Part shown: positions 38,534 through 48,282 of the stretch, piece after piece
Layout of the letters: each line of letters starts with the position of its first letter
Numbering within the stretch: the stretch's first letter is position 1
Origin: Arthrobacter sp. AZCC_0090
Lineage (GTDB): Bacteria; Actinomycetota; Actinomycetes; Actinomycetales; Micrococcaceae
Assembly: GCF_014207375.1 (NCBI RefSeq)
Contig: NZ_JACHEE010000002.1
Coordinates: forward strand, 414,885-478,884
DNA length: 64,000 nucleotides
Direction: 5' to 3'
The notes under the pieces: model-generated
Seen by the model: only the letters and a program-made list of their open reading frames with translations
Database searches by the model: none
What the model was told of the DNA's origin: nothing
Made by a program: the position numbers and the translations under genes

Positions 38534-39889
38534 TTAGAGCTTGCCGAATTCTTCGCGGATCGGCTTGTAGGTGTTGTCGTCGGAGTACTTGTAGATACCG
38601 ATGTAGGCCTCGCTCGGATCACCGTTCTTGTCAAAGGTCACCGGACCGGACTTGCCGTCGTAGTCGATGTCCTTGCCCTGGCGCAGTAGCGTCACGCAGC
38701 TTGGGAAGTCGTAGCATTTCTGACCACCCTCGGAAACATCCTGGAGATGGCTAGCGATATCCGCACCCTTCGTGCTCTTCGCTTCTTCCGTTGCCAGGGC
38801 GATCAGGTTGACTGCGTCCCAGGATTCACCGGCGTAACTGTAGTCCTTGAGGCTTGGATCGATGGCCAGGAGCTGCTTCTTGAAGTCATCCTTCGCGAAG
38901 GTGCCGGGGATGGTGCCCTGGGCTCCGGTGAGCGTGCCGGCCTTGAAGTCCTTGCTGTAGTCCGACGTGTTTCCGTCGACCATGAACAGCTGGGTTGGCT
39001 TGACGCCCTTGCCTGTCAGCAGCGGAACGATACTCTTGGCCTGGTCGAAGGAAATCAGTGCAATGGCGTCAGGCTTGGCTGCAATCACCTTGTCCACCTG
39101 GCTGCTGAACTGGGAGTCGCCTTCATTGAAGAGCTCCTCCGCAACTACTTTTCCACCGGCCGCCTCGAACGCCGACTTCACGTTCTTCTGCAGGCCCGTG
39201 CCATAGGCGTCGTTCAGGACGATCATGCCCAGGGTCTGGGCACCGCAGGATGCCATGTAGTTTCCGAGGACCTTGCCCTGCAGGACGTCAGAGGGAGCGG
39301 TGCGCCAGTAGAGGCCCTTGTCGTCCCAAGTGCTGAAGTCCGGCGAGGTGTTGGCCGGGGAGAACTGGATCACACCCGCGCCGGTGATCTGGTTGATCAC
39401 GGTCTTCGAAACGCCCGAAGACGCTGCACCGACGATGGCACTGACTCCCTGGCCGAGGAGGGCCGTGGTTGATTGGGTAGCGATATCCGTCTTCGTGTCA
39501 CCGGAATCACGATGGATCACCTCGACCGGGTGGCCGAGGACACCGCCTGCGTCATTGATCTGCTTGATGGCAAGGTTCACACCAGCGATTTCGGGCGGGC
39601 CGAGGAAGGCCAGCGAACCCGTCGTAGGCAGAAGCGAACCGATCTTCAAAGGCGCGGCGGAAGTGGTGGTCGAGGGAGGCACGGGACCGGTAGTTGTTGC
39701 AGCCTGGCTTGCGCCAGCGCCTGCTCCCGCGCTGGGTGCGGGACAAGCGACCCCCGCAGGAGCGGCGGAACTGCTTCCAGTGGAGCTCGGTGTGGATGAT
39801 CCACCACAGGCCGTGGCTAGAAGTGCGACGCCGATGCCAAGCGCGGTGAGCTTGGCCGCACGGGGCGCCGCTTGGGAAAGATCAAACAT
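38534..39889 (-). CDS. Branched-chain amino acid-type ABC substrate-binding lipoprotein
   Basis: The protein has 451 residues. The lipoprotein signal peptide has lipobox LLATAC with Cys28, then a Ser/Thr/Pro-rich linker, then the type I periplasmic-binding fold (LKIGSLLPTTGSLAFLGPPEIAGV start). It belongs to the Leu/Ile/Val-binding (LivJ/LivK) group and most likely feeds livHMGF, to which it is convergent rather than in the same operon. The ATG at 39889 has GGAGA upstream; the longer frame only adds an Arg-rich stretch. The ligand (Leu/Ile/Val, urea or another amide) is not determined. Confidence 0.92.
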   Translation of the reverse strand: MFDLSQAAPRAAKLTALGIGVALLATACGGSSTPSSTGSSSAAPAGVACPAPSAGAGAGASQAATTTGPVPPSTTTSAAPLKIGSLLPTTGSLAFLGPPEIAGVNLAIKQINDAGGVLGHPVEVIHRDSGDTKTDIATQSTTALLGQGVSAIVGAASSGVSKTVINQITGAGVIQFSPANTSPDFSTWDDKGLYWRTAPSDVLQGKVLGNYMASCGAQTLGMIVLNDAYGTGLQKNVKSAFEAAGGKVVAEELFNEGDSQFSSQVDKVIAAKPDAIALISFDQAKSIVPLLTGKGVKPTQLFMVDGNTSDYSKDFKAGTLTGAQGTIPGTFAKDDFKKQLLAIDPSLKDYSYAGESWDAVNLIALATEEAKSTKGADIASHLQDVSEGGQKCYDFPSCVTLLRQGKDIDYDGKSGPVTFDKNGDPSEAYIGIYKYSDDNTYKPIREEFGKL

Positions 39890-40112
39890 GAATTGTCTCC
39901 TCGATCGAGAGAGGTGCGATCTGCCTTTGATGCGATTGATCAGGTGTTCCTGAATAAGACTCAAACTAATGCAATTGGACCGCGAACATAAGTGATTCAG
40001 GTCACAGCCCTATAACACTCGTTGCATGGGGGGAATCTTATGGTCAGCTGGGAGTATCCTCGGACCTTTGCGGCGAATACGCACCTACCGAGGGCGGCAA
40101 GGATCGCAAGCG

Positions 40113-40186
40113 TGCCCCAGCCGGGACTCGAACCCGGACTGAGCGGATTTTAAGTCCGCTGCCTCTGCCGATTGGGCTACTGGGGC
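40113..40186 (-). tRNA. tRNA-Leu(UAA), class I-like short variable loop
   Basis: A 74-nt cloverleaf folds fully on the minus strand: 7-bp acceptor GCCCCAG/CTGGGGC, D arm, anticodon stem GCGGA/TCCGC with loop CTTAAAA (anticodon UAA), a 5-nt variable loop TCAGT, T arm CCGGG-TTCGAGT-CCCGG, discriminator A, and no encoded CCA. UAA reads the Leu codon UUA. Leucine tRNAs normally have a long variable arm (class II), which is missing here. Confidence 0.9.
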
Positions 40187-40249
40187 GCCCGGATAATGGT
40201 AACCCAGCCCGAGGCCTGGAATGCGTCAAAGGCAAGGAGTCTTGCGCCC

Positions 40250-41170
40250 CTAGAGCGTTTGGAACGGGGCGGCATAGCGGAAGGTGCCGCTGACGCCGTC
40301 GGGCCATGTTTTGAGGGGCAGCAGCTGGAAATGGTCTCCCCATGCGGGGTCGGGGGCAGTCACGCCCAGCGTGCTGGCGGGAAGATATCCGAAGCGCGGA
40401 TAGTACTCAGTGCTCCCCAACAAGGCGATGCCCGGTTCGCCCGCGTCCTCGGCCCGTCGAGCAGTTTCACGTAGGAGGGCTGATCCGATGCCACGCCGCT
40501 GCAGGTGCGGCTGGACGCTGATGGGGCCCAATCCCAAAACGTCGAGATTTCCGACCCGGGCGCGGGTGCTGATGATGTGCCCCACGATCTCCCCGCCGAT
40601 CTCGGCCACGACGCTGAACTCCGGAAGATACTCGTCGCAGTCGAACAGTTCCCGCAACAGCTTCGCTTCCGCCGGGGTTCCTTCGATCGGCAGGCCTGTG
40701 ACCGGGTTGATCGAGAACGCGCTGGCGGTCAGGTCCAGGACCTCCTCGCGATCAGCCGGCTTCTCCGTCCGTAACACCAACCCTTGTGACAGACGCTGCA
40801 GCACCTCCATGGCGTGCCCGCGTTCGGCCGCTGGAACCAGCAGATGGTCGTGGTGGAACCCCGCCAGGACGTTGCAGCTGATACCGGCAGTGGTCAGGGC
40901 GGAGCTGACGGCTGCCGTCAGGCCTACCGCTTCCAGCGCGGAGTGGATCTGAAGGGTGATCCACGCCGCCACGAAATCGTAGGACAGTCCCAAACGTTCG
41001 GCTTCTTCGCGGTGCAGGACCACGGTGAGGCCCTCGGCCTCCCGTACAGCGGCTTCAATGTGGCCCTCAAGCGGCTTGCCGTGAGGCCACAACGCATACA
41101 CATAGTCACCGTCGCGAACCACGGGGCGCATGGATGTGAGGAGGGTTGTCAGATCGCTTTCGCCAGCCAT
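40250..41170 (-). CDS. ACT-like domain fused to GNAT N-acetyltransferase
   Basis: The protein has 306 residues. The N-terminal half (about 1-135) reads as an ACT/CASTOR-type domain (GDYVYALWPHGKPLEGHIEAAVREAEG, then WITLQIHSALEAVGLTAAVSSALTTAGISCNVLAGFHHDHLLVP). The C-terminal half (about 140-306) is a GNAT acetyltransferase with the acetyl-CoA loop SVQPHLQRRGIGSALL and the YYPRFGYLPAS segment. ACT domains usually bind amino acids, so regulation or substrate recognition by an amino acid is plausible but inferred. The ATG at 41170 is preferred to a start 7 codons earlier. Confidence 0.87.
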   Translation of the reverse strand: MAGESDLTTLLTSMRPVVRDGDYVYALWPHGKPLEGHIEAAVREAEGLTVVLHREEAERLGLSYDFVAAWITLQIHSALEAVGLTAAVSSALTTAGISCNVLAGFHHDHLLVPAAERGHAMEVLQRLSQGLVLRTEKPADREEVLDLTASAFSINPVTGLPIEGTPAEAKLLRELFDCDEYLPEFSVVAEIGGEIVGHIISTRARVGNLDVLGLGPISVQPHLQRRGIGSALLRETARRAEDAGEPGIALLGSTEYYPRFGYLPASTLGVTAPDPAWGDHFQLLPLKTWPDGVSGTFRYAAPFQTL

Positions 41171-41186
41171 GCTGACAAGTCTAGGA

Positions 41187-41245
41187 CCCACCGTCGCGGG
41201 CGGGACCGACCCACCGTCGCGGGCGGGACCGACCCGCCGTCGCTG
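41187..41245. repeat. 23-bp tandem direct repeat
   Basis: The unit CCCACCGTCGCGGGCGGGAC plus CGA occurs at 41187-41209 and 41210-41232, followed by a diverged third start (CCCGCCGTCGCTG). It lies just upstream of the ACT-GNAT start. Confidence 0.75.
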
Positions 41246-41266
41246 TCTGGACTGTGAGTTAAACGT

Positions 41267-41306
41267 CGACGGCGGCCGCCTCCCATGTGGGAGGCGGCCG
41301 CCGTCG
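41267..41306 (-). terminator. Strong hairpin after type II NADH dehydrogenase gene
   Basis: A perfect 18-bp stem CGACGGCGGCCGCCTCCC / GGGAGGCGGCCGCCGTCG with a 4-nt loop, 20 nt after the ndh stop on the minus strand, followed by ACGTTTAAC. Confidence 0.75.
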
Positions 41307-41326
41307 TCGGGACTGCTTGTGTGCGC

Positions 41327-42778
41327 CTACTTGGCGTCGGCCGTCACCGGGGCCTTGGCCTCGGCGGGTTCGGCAACCGGAGCGGGGGCCGGTGCAGCAG
41401 CCGGCTTGGGGGCCGGGGTGGCCGCGGCCACGAAGGCTCCGCGCGGGTTGTCAAGGTCCAGCAGCTGGGTGGTGTCGCGGCCCATGGTCATGCCCAGGAG
41501 CCAGTTGAAGATCACGCGGACCTTGCGCTCACCGGTGGGGATGGCCAAGCCGTGGTAGCCGCGGTGGGCCAGCCAGGCGAGGCCGCCCTTGAGGCCGATC
41601 CGGCCAAGAATGTTGATGTTGGCAACACCCTTCCATTCGCCGAAGCCGGCAACCGCGCCGAGGTTCTTGTGCTTGTAGTCACCCATCGGCTTGTCCCAAC
41701 GAGAGGCCCACAGGTTCTTGGCCAGGCGCTTGGCCTGGCGCAGTGCGTGCTGGGCGTTGGGAACGCAGGTGCCGTCCGGCAGGCCGCTGCCCGTGAGGTC
41801 CGGAACGGCAGCGATGTCGCCGGCCGCCCAGGCGTTGTCGATGATGCCTTCGTCACCTGCGATGCGCAGGTCCGGGAGGACACGGACACGTCCGCGGGGC
41901 TCCAGCGGGAAGTCGGTGGAGCGGATCATCGGGTTGGCCTGCACGCCTGCCGTCCACACGAGGGTGTCGGCTTCGAATTCCTGCGCGGGAGTCTTGTCCG
42001 GCAGGTTGATGAGCTTGAGGCTGCCCTCGGCGTTGTCGAGGGAGGTGTTGAGCAGGACCTCGATGCCGCGGCTGCGCAGGTGTTCAACAACCCACTCGGC
42101 CTGGGCTGCGGTGACCTCGGGCATGATGCGGCCCATGGCTTCGACGAGGACGAAGCGGACTTCTTCCTGGCGGATGCGCGCGTTGTTCTTCACGGCGGCG
42201 CGGGCCAGGTCTTCCATCTCGGTGATGCATTCAATACCGGCGAAGCCGCCACCGACAACAACAAAGGTCAGGGCCTTGGCGCGCTCAGCGGGGTCCGTCA
42301 TGGTGGAGGCGACCTCGATGCGCTCAAGGACCTTGTTGCGCAGGGCGACCGCTTCTTCGATGGTCTTCAGGCCAATGCCCTCATCGGCGAGGCCCTTGAT
42401 CGGGAAGGTGCGGGTGATGGCGCCGGCGGCAACCACGACGTCGAAGTAGGGAATCTCGAAAGGCTCGCCACCGTCAGCGGGGGCAACAACTGCGGTGCGG
42501 TTCTGGTGGTCAATGCTGGTGACACGGCCCTGGATGAGTTCCGTCTGCTTGAGGTGCTGGCGGTGCGAGACGACGGCGTGGCGGGCCTCGATGTTGCCGC
42601 CGGCCACTTCGGGAAGGAAGGGCTGGTAGGTCATGTAGGGAAGCGGATCAACGACGGTGACGATTCCGCCGGCATTCGCGATCTTCTTCTGCAGCTTGAG
42701 TGCTACGTACAGGCCGACGTATCCGCCGCCGACAACGAGAACACGGGGACGGTCAATGAGCTCAGGGGTGGTTGCCAT
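41327..42778 (-). CDS. ndh: Type II NADH dehydrogenase (NDH-2)
   Basis: A FAD-dependent oxidoreductase of 483 residues that passes electrons from NADH to menaquinone without pumping protons. Two Rossmann motifs are visible: RVLVVGGGYVGLYVALKL near the N-terminus (FAD) and TFVVVGGGFAGIECITEM in the middle (NADH). The segment AWAAGDIAAVPDLTG marks the family, and an amphipathic C-terminal region (KVRVIFNWLLGMTMGRD) probably sits on the membrane. A final Ala/Pro-rich low-complexity tail is unusual in length. The ATG at 42778 is preferred to a longer frame. Confidence 0.93.
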   Translation of the reverse strand: MATTPELIDRPRVLVVGGGYVGLYVALKLQKKIANAGGIVTVVDPLPYMTYQPFLPEVAGGNIEARHAVVSHRQHLKQTELIQGRVTSIDHQNRTAVVAPADGGEPFEIPYFDVVVAAGAITRTFPIKGLADEGIGLKTIEEAVALRNKVLERIEVASTMTDPAERAKALTFVVVGGGFAGIECITEMEDLARAAVKNNARIRQEEVRFVLVEAMGRIMPEVTAAQAEWVVEHLRSRGIEVLLNTSLDNAEGSLKLINLPDKTPAQEFEADTLVWTAGVQANPMIRSTDFPLEPRGRVRVLPDLRIAGDEGIIDNAWAAGDIAAVPDLTGSGLPDGTCVPNAQHALRQAKRLAKNLWASRWDKPMGDYKHKNLGAVAGFGEWKGVANINILGRIGLKGGLAWLAHRGYHGLAIPTGERKVRVIFNWLLGMTMGRDTTQLLDLDNPRGAFVAAATPAPKPAAAPAPAPVAEPAEAKAPVTADAK

Positions 42779-42850
42779 AAGAATAGAGTACAGCACCTTG
42801 TGAAAATCTTCACTAACTATTTCCCTAGGCCGCCATACAAGCACCGCGGG

Positions 42851-44230
42851 CTACTTCGGAGTACTAGGATCCACCACGTCCGCCACGCCCGTGACTGCTT
42901 CTTCGGGCCGTTCCGGGGAGCTCCGGTAAGCACGCCTCAACTGGATCGAGGCGCCCGCAACGATGGCCACGAAAAGCGAACCAAAGCCGATGACCACCGC
43001 GGCCGGAACGGCTGTGTCGGCCTGCGAGGGCGCCTTCGCCACCGGAACTGAGGGATCCGCCAAGGTGGCTGCGGGGCTGCTCGGCTTGGACGTCGGTTCA
43101 GGTGTAGGGCTGCTGAGGTTCCCCCGCCGGTGGACCCTGATCCAGTCCGCGATGGACCCCAGCGGATTGCTCTTAGTCTCGGGCACATCGGCTTTCAACG
43201 CCGCTTCGGCGTTGAGGATGCCGTAGCCATAGATGGGGTCCTTTCCGAGTGCCCCTGCGTCCTCGGCCGTGGACACGATCCTGTTGATGACCTGCTTGGC
43301 GCTCATGTCCGGCCATTTCGAACGGATCAGCGCTGCGACGCCGGAGACAATCGGCGCGGAGCCGGAGGTACCCGCCCAATCTTCGTAACTCCCCCCGGGC
43401 AGGCCGCCAACCAGCTTTTCCGCGGGTGCGGAGACGCCGATGCTGATCCCTTGCGAAGAAGCATCGACGCTGGCCGTGCGGTTCCGGTCAAGACCGGCAA
43501 CGGTCAGTACGCCTGGAATGGTGGCAGGCGCGCCCACCTGGACGTTCCCGCCAATGCGGTTGCCCGCCGCGGCCACGATCACCACGTCTTTCTGTTCTGC
43601 GTAGAGGAACGCCGCATCCCAGCTCTGGGGCCAATCGGGCGAGGTGCTGCCAAGGGAAATATTGATGACTTTGGCGCCGTTGTCCACTGCCCATCGAACA
43701 GCTTCGGGAATCTGCTCTTGGTCGGTCTTGCCCGCAGGGTTCGGCGAACCAAGCCAGGCGGAGACGGACAGGATCTCGGATTCAGGCGCCACGCCAACGA
43801 TTCCGTCCGGTCCAACGGAGCCTGAGGAGGGCGACGGCGATGGAGACGCCGAAGGGCTGGCTGAAGCGTGTCCACGCCCAGCCAAGAGAGTAGCGACGAG
43901 GGTTCCATGCTCGGGTTTGGCGCCGATGCTCTTCTGTCCGTTCGGATCGCCCGAGCCGGAAGCATCAGCTCCGCCCGCAACCGCACCCTTGAGATCGGGG
44001 TGTTGTCCGTCCACCCCGCTGTCGATGATGGCCACTTTCACGCCCGCGCCCTTGGATACCTGCCAAGCGGCGGAGATACCGTATTCGTTGAGCCAGTATT
44101 CCTTGTCGCGCCAGGAGTCGGCGAACGCCGCGGGCGCCGTGAACAAGGCCCCTGCCAGGCTTCCCCCGGCCAGCATCGCGGCCAGCGCGGCCGATCCGGT
44201 TCGGCGGCGCCAACGGTATAGCAGCATCAT
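42851..44230 (-). CDS. Subtilase (S8) protease, mycosin-like, membrane-anchored
   Basis: The protein has 459 residues: a signal peptide (about 1-37), a peptidase S8 domain with Asp70 (VAIIDSGVD), His108 (EHGTLVA), oxyanion Asn224 (AAAGN) and Ser289 (AGTSGSAP), a Ser/Pro-rich insert (about 121-137), then a Pro/Ser linker and one membrane helix near 405-430 with a cytoplasmic tail. This layout matches the mycosins (MycP) of type VII secretion, but no ESX genes are nearby. The catalytic triad is intact, so it is probably an active cell-surface protease. Confidence 0.9.
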   Translation of the reverse strand: MMLLYRWRRRTGSAALAAMLAGGSLAGALFTAPAAFADSWRDKEYWLNEYGISAAWQVSKGAGVKVAIIDSGVDGQHPDLKGAVAGGADASGSGDPNGQKSIGAKPEHGTLVATLLAGRGHASASPSASPSPSPSSGSVGPDGIVGVAPESEILSVSAWLGSPNPAGKTDQEQIPEAVRWAVDNGAKVINISLGSTSPDWPQSWDAAFLYAEQKDVVIVAAAGNRIGGNVQVGAPATIPGVLTVAGLDRNRTASVDASSQGISIGVSAPAEKLVGGLPGGSYEDWAGTSGSAPIVSGVAALIRSKWPDMSAKQVINRIVSTAEDAGALGKDPIYGYGILNAEAALKADVPETKSNPLGSIADWIRVHRRGNLSSPTPEPTSKPSSPAATLADPSVPVAKAPSQADTAVPAAVVIGFGSLFVAIVAGASIQLRRAYRSSPERPEEAVTGVADVVDPSTPK

Positions 44231-44246
44231 CAGCGAATACCCATTC

Positions 44247-45203
44247 TTAACGAATACTCAGAATACTCAGCGCGATGCCGTCAAGGATGTCATGCTCGCT
44301 GGAGGTGGCCGCGGTAATGGAGCCGCCTCCGATCTCGGCCAGACGCTGAAGTATGCGGCGCCATACCAGGGCTCCGGCTCCTATGACGTCGACGCGCCCG
44401 GGGTGCATGTAGGGCAGCCGGGCGCGCTCTTCGCGGCTCATTTCCAGCAGGCTCGTGGCGGCGTCGCTGATGGTCCCCAGATCCAGGCTGACGCCGTGGA
44501 TCCGTGCGGGGTCGTACTCGCTCAAGCCCAGGGCATGTGCTGTGATGGTGGTGATGGAACCCGCAACGCCCACGACGGCGGTGGCCCGGCCTAACGGGAC
44601 AGTGCGGGCTACGAGGTCAATGGCCGCGTCGACGTCGGCTTCTGCGGCGGCGATCTGCTCCGGCGTCGGAGGGTCGTTGCGGAGGTGCCGTTCGGTCAGG
44701 CGCACGCAGCCGATGTCGACGGATTTGGCGGCAATGACGCCGTCGGAGTCTCCGAGGACGAACTCGGTGCTTCCGCCGCCGAGATCCACCACGAGAACCG
44801 GGGCCTTGCCGCGCGAAGGAAGCACGCTGCTTGCCCCAGCGAACGACAGAGCGGCTTCTTCGTCGCCGGAGATGACCTCGGGTTCGACACCCAGCAGGTT
44901 CCGGATCCCGTCGACGAAGACGTCCCGGTTACGCGCATCACGGCTCGCGGACGTCGCCACGAAGCGGACACTCCCGGCGCCATGATGGCGGATCAGTTCG
45001 GCGTAATCGCCAGTTGCCGCGAAGGTGCGTTCGAGAGCCTCCGGGGCAAGTTCACCGGTGGAATCCACTCCTTGGCCGAGGCGGACCACGCGCATCTCAC
45101 GGACAACATCGCGCAAGACAGACCCCGTATTGTCACCGCTGGCGTCCGCGATGAGGAGGCGAATCGAGTTGGTGCCACAATCGATAGCGGCGACGCGGCT
45201 CAT
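44247..45203 (-). CDS. ppx: Ppx/GppA family phosphatase
   Basis: The protein has 318 residues of the ASKHA fold. The phosphate-1 motif AIDCGTNSIRLLIAD and phosphate-2 motif LVVDLGGGSTEFVLGD are complete. The short length fits the actinobacterial two-domain form (Rv1026-like), an exopolyphosphatase or pppGpp phosphohydrolase. The ATG overlaps the DUF501 stop by 4 nt (ATGA). The neighbourhood eno, divIC, DUF501, ppx is conserved in actinobacteria. Confidence 0.93.
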   Translation of the reverse strand: MSRVAAIDCGTNSIRLLIADASGDNTGSVLRDVVREMRVVRLGQGVDSTGELAPEALERTFAATGDYAELIRHHGAGSVRFVATSASRDARNRDVFVDGIRNLLGVEPEVISGDEEAALSFAGASSVLPSRGKAPVLVVDLGGGSTEFVLGDSDGVIAAKSVDIGCVRLTERHLRNDPPTPEQIAAAEADVDAAIDLVARTVPLGRATAVVGVAGSITTITAHALGLSEYDPARIHGVSLDLGTISDAATSLLEMSREERARLPYMHPGRVDVIGAGALVWRRILQRLAEIGGGSITAATSSEHDILDGIALSILSIR

Positions 45204-45919
45204 GCGTCGTGCTCCCCTGCATGCGGCCCGCCGGAAGGTACATCTGTTGTTTGGGAGGACGTCGATTTGCGAACAGGTGCAGGACGGCCCACGATGTCCG
45301 GAAGACCCTGCGGTCCGTGGCGGCTGAGGTCCTTGGTCGGGGCCTCCCCGGCGCTGTCCCAAGCGCCGTCGCAGTAGCAGCGGTCCGCGGTCCACCATTC
45401 GCTGATCGCTTCAATGGCCTCGTCGCCGAGCGGATTGACTCCAGGCCCGGCCGCCAGGGAGTGGCCAACCAAGACGTGGAGGCACTTGACACGCGTGGGC
45501 ATGCCACCGGCCGAGACCCCCGCGATCTCGGGAACTTCGCCGGTACCGGCACGTCCGGCGATTTCGTCACGCGCCTGGAGATAGGCCTCGTGGGCGCTCC
45601 GATATGCTGCCGCCAAGGGCTCGTCGGCCGTGAGCCGTTCGTTCATCTCATTCATCAGCCCGCCGGCCTCCAGCCGCGACACGGCGGCGGTAATGACGGG
45701 ATGCGTCAGGTAGAACGTCGTGGGAAACGGGGTGCCATTGCTCAGGCGCGGAGCGGTTGCGGCGACGAGGGGGTTGCCGCACACGCAGCGTGCCGGGATT
45801 TCGACGACGTCGCGAACGGGTCGGCCGAGCTGGCGGCTGAGGATTTCTAGGTCATGTGCTGATGGCTTGCGGGGCTCCTGCGATGCAGGTGCCAAGTTAT
45901 CTTCCACTGGCGCTGCCAT
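45200..45919 (-). CDS. DUF501 domain protein
   Basis: The protein has 239 residues. Conserved DUF501 features are the LSRQLGRPVRDVVEIPARCVCG start with a Cys-x-Cys pair, PFPTTFYLTHP, and VKCLHVLVGHSLAAGPGVNPLGDEA with Cys and His that could bind metal. A C-terminal polar extension of about 40 residues is probably disordered. Function is unknown; the gene is fixed between divIC and ppx in most actinobacteria. Confidence 0.9.
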   Translation of the reverse strand: MAAPVEDNLAPASQEPRKPSAHDLEILSRQLGRPVRDVVEIPARCVCGNPLVAATAPRLSNGTPFPTTFYLTHPVITAAVSRLEAGGLMNEMNERLTADEPLAAAYRSAHEAYLQARDEIAGRAGTGEVPEIAGVSAGGMPTRVKCLHVLVGHSLAAGPGVNPLGDEAIEAISEWWTADRCYCDGAWDSAGEAPTKDLSRHGPQGLPDIVGRPAPVRKSTSSQTTDVPSGGPHAGEHDA

Positions 45920-45975
45920 CCTTCCTGCCCTGTTTGGCCATGCCTATGAGGGCACGACGGCGGCGGGCGCCGCGT

Positions 45976-46707
45976 CTAGTCTGTTGCCGAGCGTCTGATG
46001 GATTCCCACAGCCCATCCACCCACGGCAGATTGGTAGGGCTTCCGGAAGCTCCTGAGCCGGTGCGTCCAGCCGGAGTACCGGCGGGGACATCGCCACCGA
46101 ACACCCAGTAGCCTGCTTCACCCGGCATAACCATGTTAATGCGGTCGCGGGCTTGTTGTTTCACGTAGTTGGGGTCCTGCCAGCGGGTGATCTGCTTCTT
46201 GAGGCCCACTTGCTCCGCCTGCTTGCTCGCGATGTCTGCCTCCAGGGCGGAGATTTCCGCTCGTTTCTCGAGGAAGATCTTGACCGTGGGCGCAAGCATG
46301 ATCGTGATCGCGACCATCACCACGGCGAGTGCCAGCATGCGCCCGGAGAACGCCTTGGCGGGCACGGGGCCGGCCGCTTTGTCCTTACCGGGGTGGGCGG
46401 AGTCCGCACCGGATGCCTTGGTGGACGCCGTGCCGGTGTTTCCAGCCCGGCCCTGCGCCGGACGTCCCGACTTCGTCGCCGCAGAAGCAGAATTCGAGGC
46501 AGATTGGGCCTTGCTGTGGGCGCCGCCTTCGGGCCTGGCGGTGGACGACGTCTTTGGCCCTGCGTGGGCTTGGGGCTCCTGCTGTGCAGGCGTTGCCTTG
46601 CGGGACTCGCCGAAGTCGGCACGGATGACGTGGCCGCCGTCGGGGTTCTTTTGGGGCGACCGCCCCAGGGCGTCTGCCCGGGGGACCTTGGGACGGCGGG
46701 TGGCCAT
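45976..46707 (-). CDS. FtsB/DivIC family septum formation protein
   Basis: The protein has 243 residues. A long disordered N-terminus (about 1-120, rich in Ala, Ser, Lys, Gly) leads into one membrane helix (about 123-142, RMLALAVVMVAITIMLAPTV), then a coiled coil (LEKRAEISALEADIASKQAEQVGLKKQI) and the conserved DPNYVKQQARDRINMVMPGE motif of FtsB/DivIC. It acts in the divisome with FtsQ and FtsL. It lies downstream of eno, from which it is separated by a terminator-like hairpin. Confidence 0.92.
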   Translation of the reverse strand: MATRRPKVPRADALGRSPQKNPDGGHVIRADFGESRKATPAQQEPQAHAGPKTSSTARPEGGAHSKAQSASNSASAATKSGRPAQGRAGNTGTASTKASGADSAHPGKDKAAGPVPAKAFSGRMLALAVVMVAITIMLAPTVKIFLEKRAEISALEADIASKQAEQVGLKKQITRWQDPNYVKQQARDRINMVMPGEAGYWVFGGDVPAGTPAGRTGSGASGSPTNLPWVDGLWESIRRSATD

Positions 46708-46827
46708 GACACTCCTGTAATGCCTGGTATTTGCCTGGCGGGTTGCTGCGCTTCGTGTGCCTCATGAAGCCTGCGGTCTTGCCGAAGTGCGCTCGCATTT
46801 CGAAACGCCGGAATTTCGTTAAACAGA

Positions 46828-46863
46828 ACCGGTGGCTACGGTCTTTCCACCATAGCCACCGGT
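46828..46863 (-). terminator. Terminator-like hairpin after eno
   Basis: A 14-nt arm ACCGGTGGCTACGG pairs with CCATAGCCACCGGT (one mismatch), with TTCTGTTT after it on the minus strand. It starts 19 nt after the eno stop. Confidence 0.7.
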
Positions 46864-46881
46864 CAGCAGTTTCAGCGGATA

Positions 46882-48198
<1,317 letters not shown>

Positions 48199-48282
48199 CT
48201 AGAGGGAAATTCTCGACGTCCTCGTCCCCACTAGCCTAGTCGAGACCGGCCAACGTTACGGAACAGCGTCGGACCCCTCACG

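Noticed and set aside
41285..43051. Long plus-strand frame opposite ndh
   Set aside because: Antisense to ndh with low-complexity translation and no domain.
42851..44230. ESX (type VII) secretion cluster
   Set aside because: Only a mycosin-like protease is present; no EccB-E, WXG100 or PE/PPE-type genes are nearby.
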